Shown: positions 61,409 through 64,000 of the stretch, piece by piece | Numbering within the stretch: position 1 is the stretch's first letter | How the letters are laid out: the number at the start of each line of letters is the position of its first letter | DNA from: Taibaiella lutea | GTDB taxonomy: Bacteria > Bacteroidota > Bacteroidia > Chitinophagales > Chitinophagaceae | Length of the DNA stretch: 64,000 nt | Reading direction: 5' to 3' | Assembly (NCBI RefSeq): GCF_008629695.1 | Contig: NZ_VWSH01000002.1 | Span: 589,410 to 653,409, forward strand | Program-made: the position numbers and the translations under genes | Notes under the pieces: generated by a model | The model's database searches: none | What the model saw: the letters and a program-made list of their open reading frames with translations, nothing else | What the model was told of the DNA's origin: nothing

Positions 61409-62029
61409 ATGAAATTGATTTCTTTACTCTTTATTTTTTGCTTCTTAGGATGCGTGAATAATTCAGTTGAAGGTTTTGAAAAGCCGTTTCCGGTTGCAGC
61501 AAAAATGGCTATGCTTAAAAAGAAAGCTATCGCAGCAAAAGCTTATTGTAAGGCAAATGACATGGATTTGAGTACTGTCATTCTTATAAACATGAATATT
61601 CATTCGGGGCTTAAACGCTTTGTAGTATGGGATTTCAAAAAAGATACCATAATGATGGAAGGGTTAGTGACACATGGTTGCGGTACATCAAAGTGGGGTA
61701 GCGACGAATCAAAAACAAAACCGGTGTTTAGCAATACGCCCGACAGTCATTGTTCCTCTTTAGGGAAATATAAGATTGGTGAACGTGGTTACAGCTCCTG
61801 GGGCATCCATGTAAAATATTTATTGCATGGCCTGGAAAGTACCAATAACAATGCGCTTGCAAGAACGGTAGTGCTGCATGGATGGAATGCCATTCCTGAT
61901 TACGAAACTTATCCTGACGGGATTTCTGAAAGCTGGGGCTGTCCGGCTGTTTCCAATGATTTTATGGCTGCTTTGGATAGTTTGCTGAAGAAAAAAGCAA
62001 ACCCGGTTCTATTGTGGATTTACAAATAG
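61409..62029 (+). CDS. L,D-transpeptidase-type lipoprotein (YkuD_2)
   Basis: A 206-aa protein. The signal peptide ends in the lipobox FLGC (Cys15), so it is lipid-anchored. The catalytic region has His157 (VVLHGWN) and SWGCPAVS with Cys178, the L,D-transpeptidase catalytic pair, with THGCGTSKWG and SSLGKYKIG upstream. The family forms or cleaves peptide bonds in peptidoglycan or anchors proteins to it. It is followed by a perfect palindrome. Confidence 0.9.
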   Translation: MKLISLLFIFCFLGCVNNSVEGFEKPFPVAAKMAMLKKKAIAAKAYCKANDMDLSTVILINMNIHSGLKRFVVWDFKKDTIMMEGLVTHGCGTSKWGSDESKTKPVFSNTPDSHCSSLGKYKIGERGYSSWGIHVKYLLHGLESTNNNALARTVVLHGWNAIPDYETYPDGISESWGCPAVSNDFMAALDSLLKKKANPVLLWIYK

Positions 62030-62052
62030 GTAAGGTTTATTATAAAAGAAAA

Positions 62053-62092
62053 AGTTTTCCGCAGCGTTGGCGTGCCAACGCTGCGGAAAACT
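62053..62092. terminator. Perfect 19-bp-arm palindrome between convergent genes
   Basis: AGTTTTCCGCAGCGTTGGC, loop GT, and its exact complement (62074-62092). A bidirectional terminator by position, and the TTTTCCGCAGCG arm recurs at 25626. Confidence 0.8.
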
Positions 62093-62111
62093 TTCCGTAT
62101 CAATATTAGAA

Positions 62112-63035
62112 TCAAAAAGTTACCGCGACATGTAACATCATTTTATTCCTTGCTTGCACAATACCTGCTGCCAAATCCTGAGATACGGATGGCTGCCAGT
62201 TTCCGCCGATAGCTATATTTTTATATTTCGCTTCCAGTCCCGCAGTGGCAAACAAAGCATAACCGCCTGATGTAAAAACCGCATTGCCATCGTTTAAATC
62301 TGTTGCAGCATTTTCATAGCTCAGGCCTGCATTCGGTGAAATAGTCAATGCTTCCTTTATCCTGAATTTATAATACAACTGGGCATTGGTACTTACTTTG
62401 TTGCCATAATTGTAACCATATTTATTGGTTGTATTCATCTTATAGCTTGCTGAAATATTCATACCGATATCTTGTAATCTGATATCATACATACCGGTAA
62501 TAACAAAGTCAAAACTATTGGTACCTAACTGAAAAAGGTTGGCATTCTCAATCGTAGTCTCATCATCTAAAGGATTGTATTTCCCGGTTGGCAGTTTTAC
62601 GCCGCCGCCTATCCATATATCCTGAACCAGCATTTTGTTCTTGAAAGCCATACCCCTCTTGTTCAGTAAATGATAGAACCCCTGAACCGTTGCATCGCCT
62701 AAACCTGTTTTTGAAACATCCCCTTCTGAACTTGATTTAGTATCGTAGTTCAAAGGCAATGTAGCCATCAGCCTGAAATGCTTGCCTATATTCCATCCGC
62801 CCCAAAGCTCGAAAGTGTTATAATGCTCTATGGAAGTCAGATAGGTATTTTGTCCATCTGCTCCGACATGTGTTCTTATGCCGCTGTTCCGGAAACGCAG
62901 TCCCACAATCTTTGCATTAAAATCGGGCAGGATACCCAGGTAATTACTGCCGGCGCCACAGCCGCATATATCGCAAGCCATCGTGCCGCTGGCTATCCAC
63001 AGAAGGCAAATGATTATTAAGAATATTCTTTTCAT
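62112..63035 (-). CDS. Outer-membrane barrel protein with N-terminal CDICGCG motif
   Basis: A 307-aa exported protein. The signal peptide is followed directly by CDICGCGAGSNYLG (residues about 21-34), a compact cysteine cluster that can bind a metal. The remainder shows alternating amphipathic strands (FELWGGWNIGKHFRLMATLP, IGLSYENAATDL-like) of a small barrel like the phenol-degradation MetA type. It ends in an aromatic residue (VAVTF), the barrel-assembly signal. It starts 12 bp after the di-haem peroxidase gene, so metal or redox handling is likely. Confidence 0.8.
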   Translation of the reverse strand: MKRIFLIIICLLWIASGTMACDICGCGAGSNYLGILPDFNAKIVGLRFRNSGIRTHVGADGQNTYLTSIEHYNTFELWGGWNIGKHFRLMATLPLNYDTKSSSEGDVSKTGLGDATVQGFYHLLNKRGMAFKNKMLVQDIWIGGGVKLPTGKYNPLDDETTIENANLFQLGTNSFDFVITGMYDIRLQDIGMNISASYKMNTTNKYGYNYGNKVSTNAQLYYKFRIKEALTISPNAGLSYENAATDLNDGNAVFTSGGYALFATAGLEAKYKNIAIGGNWQPSVSQDLAAGIVQARNKMMLHVAVTF

Positions 63036-63047
63036 TTTTATTAATTT

Positions 63048-64000
63048 TTATTGTTCGGCCAAAATGGGATTGGTCACAAAATGTTTGTCATTTAAAGTAT
63101 TCAGGAAAGCCAGAATTTTTGTTTTTTCATCCATTGTCAATGGAATACCATAAACATTGTTTTGTTGTAATAGCGAGTCCAATGTCGGCATAGCGGTAAC
63201 ATGATTGACATATTGATCCAGAACAGCATCCAGTGTATAAAAACGACCGTCATGCATATAGGGGGAAGTGTACTGAAGATTGCGCAAAGAAGGCACTTTA
63301 AATTTGTATTTATCGGCCTCATCTAATGTAACGGCATAACGCCCTACATCTCCATTGTATCCGATTCCTATGCCATTATTACGGAAACTATTATCGCTGA
63401 ACAATGGTTCTGTATGGCATTGCGAACATTTTTGTTTATAAATGGAATAGCCTTCCTGTTCTGCTGCTGTAAAAGCAGGGCCTTCATTTCGCATGATGCT
63501 GTCATATTTCGAATTGCTGCTTATACACATCAGCATGAACTGTGACAAGGCTTTCAGGAAATTGGCGCTTGTAATAGTACTGCTTCCGAATGCGTTCTGA
63601 AATAATGCCGGATAATCTTTATGCTGTTGCAATTTCTCAATTACATGCTGCATCGTCTCATCCATTTCCTCAAAAGTTGTAATTGGAGCAATAGGTTGTA
63701 AATCCAAATCGAAAATACCGCCATCTGCCATGAACGACTTGCTCCAGGCAAGATTCATGATGGCAGGTGCATTCCTTTTTCCCAATCTGTCATCTATGCC
63801 ATGGCTGATGTCATGGCCATGATGCGTAAAGCCAGCCGACTGTATATGGCAACTGCCGCAGCTTATAGTGTTGTTCCTGCTGAGTATGGGGTCATAAAAG
63901 AGCTTCCGGCCCAATTCAAAGCCTGCCTTGGTTATTTCATTTGTTTCAAAATGATAAGCAGGAGCAGGGAAATTGGAGGGTGTTTCAAAACCCTGAAAAG
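63048..64000 (-). CDS. Di-haem cytochrome c peroxidase (5' end beyond the window)
   Basis: Visible: about 317 codons from the right edge. The frame continues past a TTG at 63914 as NFPAPAYHFETNEITKAGFE upstream, so the start lies outside. Haem sites: CGSCH (about 19-23 after TTG 63914) and CSQCH (about 163-167); the peroxidase segment LFYDPILSRNNTISCGSCH and NAPAIMNLAWS are conserved. The family (CcpA/MauG) reduces H2O2 in the periplasm or modifies proteins. It is followed at 12 bp by the CDICGCG barrel protein. Confidence 0.9.
   Translation of the reverse strand, partial: FQGFETPSNFPAPAYHFETNEITKAGFELGRKLFYDPILSRNNTISCGSCHIQSAGFTHHGHDISHGIDDRLGKRNAPAIMNLAWSKSFMADGGIFDLDLQPIAPITTFEEMDETMQHVIEKLQQHKDYPALFQNAFGSSTITSANFLKALSQFMLMCISSNSKYDSIMRNEGPAFTAAEQEGYSIYKQKCSQCHTEPLFSDNSFRNNGIGIGYNGDVGRYAVTLDEADKYKFKVPSLRNLQYTSPYMHDGRFYTLDAVLDQYVNHVTAMPTLDSLLQQNNVYGIPLTMDEKTKILAFLNTLNDKHFVTNPILAEQ

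Overview
The window is chromosomal DNA of a Bacteroidota bacterium, most likely a Chitinophagaceae-type soil or freshwater lineage. Supporting traits are several secreted proteins with C-terminal type IX secretion (T9SS) sorting domains, one gliding-motility-type (CHU_C-like) tail, the start of a flexirubin-type pigment locus at the left edge, a bacillithiol enzyme (BshC), FtsX followed by DUF3098, and -7 promoter boxes of the TAnnTTTG type. The genus cannot be named from this sequence. The genes are compact, mostly in short operons, with AT-rich spacers holding perfect hairpins and dispersed palindromes.

Layout. 1-2.3 kb: end of a flexirubin-like cluster (O-methyltransferase, WxWxIP flavoprotein) and a YHS lipoprotein. 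2.3-7 kb: ribD, a methyltransferase, a YigZ/IMPACT protein, a small membrane protein, bshC. 7-19.2 kb: DUF2911 protein, three T9SS cargo proteins, a sigma-54 activator with miaB, a toxin-antitoxin pair, mltG and a BBE-type flavoprotein. 19.2-21.2 kb: a 43-bp tandem array next to an AT-rich DUF262-HNH nuclease gene, the most accessory-looking part. 21.3-30.7 kb: housekeeping and metabolic genes (DUF1801, P-loop kinase, YdeI, hydrolase, AEC transporter, PaaI-like thioesterase, PaaK, DUF3098, FtsX, LolE-like permease, rhomboid). 30.7-32.2 kb: a very AT-rich gene-free stretch. 32.2-41.1 kb: DctA-like symporter, an endonuclease/phosphatase-family gene split by an in-frame TGA, PPK2, and two large exported paralogues with a candidate caspase-like C-terminus, flanking a coiled-coil membrane protein and a GC-rich 41-bp tandem array. 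41.3-45.7 kb: CPBP protease, cdsA, psd, a hypothetical gene, an IscA-type protein and a MORN-like protein. 45.8-56 kb: a 1283-aa T9SS adhesin-like protein, lysA with a probable leader/attenuator, a rifampin ADP-ribosyltransferase, and an SBBP-repeat surface protein. 56-64 kb: a 21-bp phased array, a TonB-type barrel, DUF5362, a ketosynthase with a Cys-less partner, an L,D-transpeptidase lipoprotein, an outer-membrane protein and a di-haem peroxidase running off the right edge.

The strongest unexplained signal is a set of three intergenic tandem arrays (19310-19556, 37734-38031, 55772-56013). Their sequences and GC contents are unrelated, but all share a 20.5-21.5-bp pitch (two DNA helical turns) marked by a recurring AA/AAAC step, and each lies 115-230 bp upstream of a minus-strand gene for a large exported protein. 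Other points to check are the paralogous caspase-like pair, the nonsense-interrupted nuclease gene, the lysA leader, a duplicated T9SS 3' end, and several families of dispersed palindromes.
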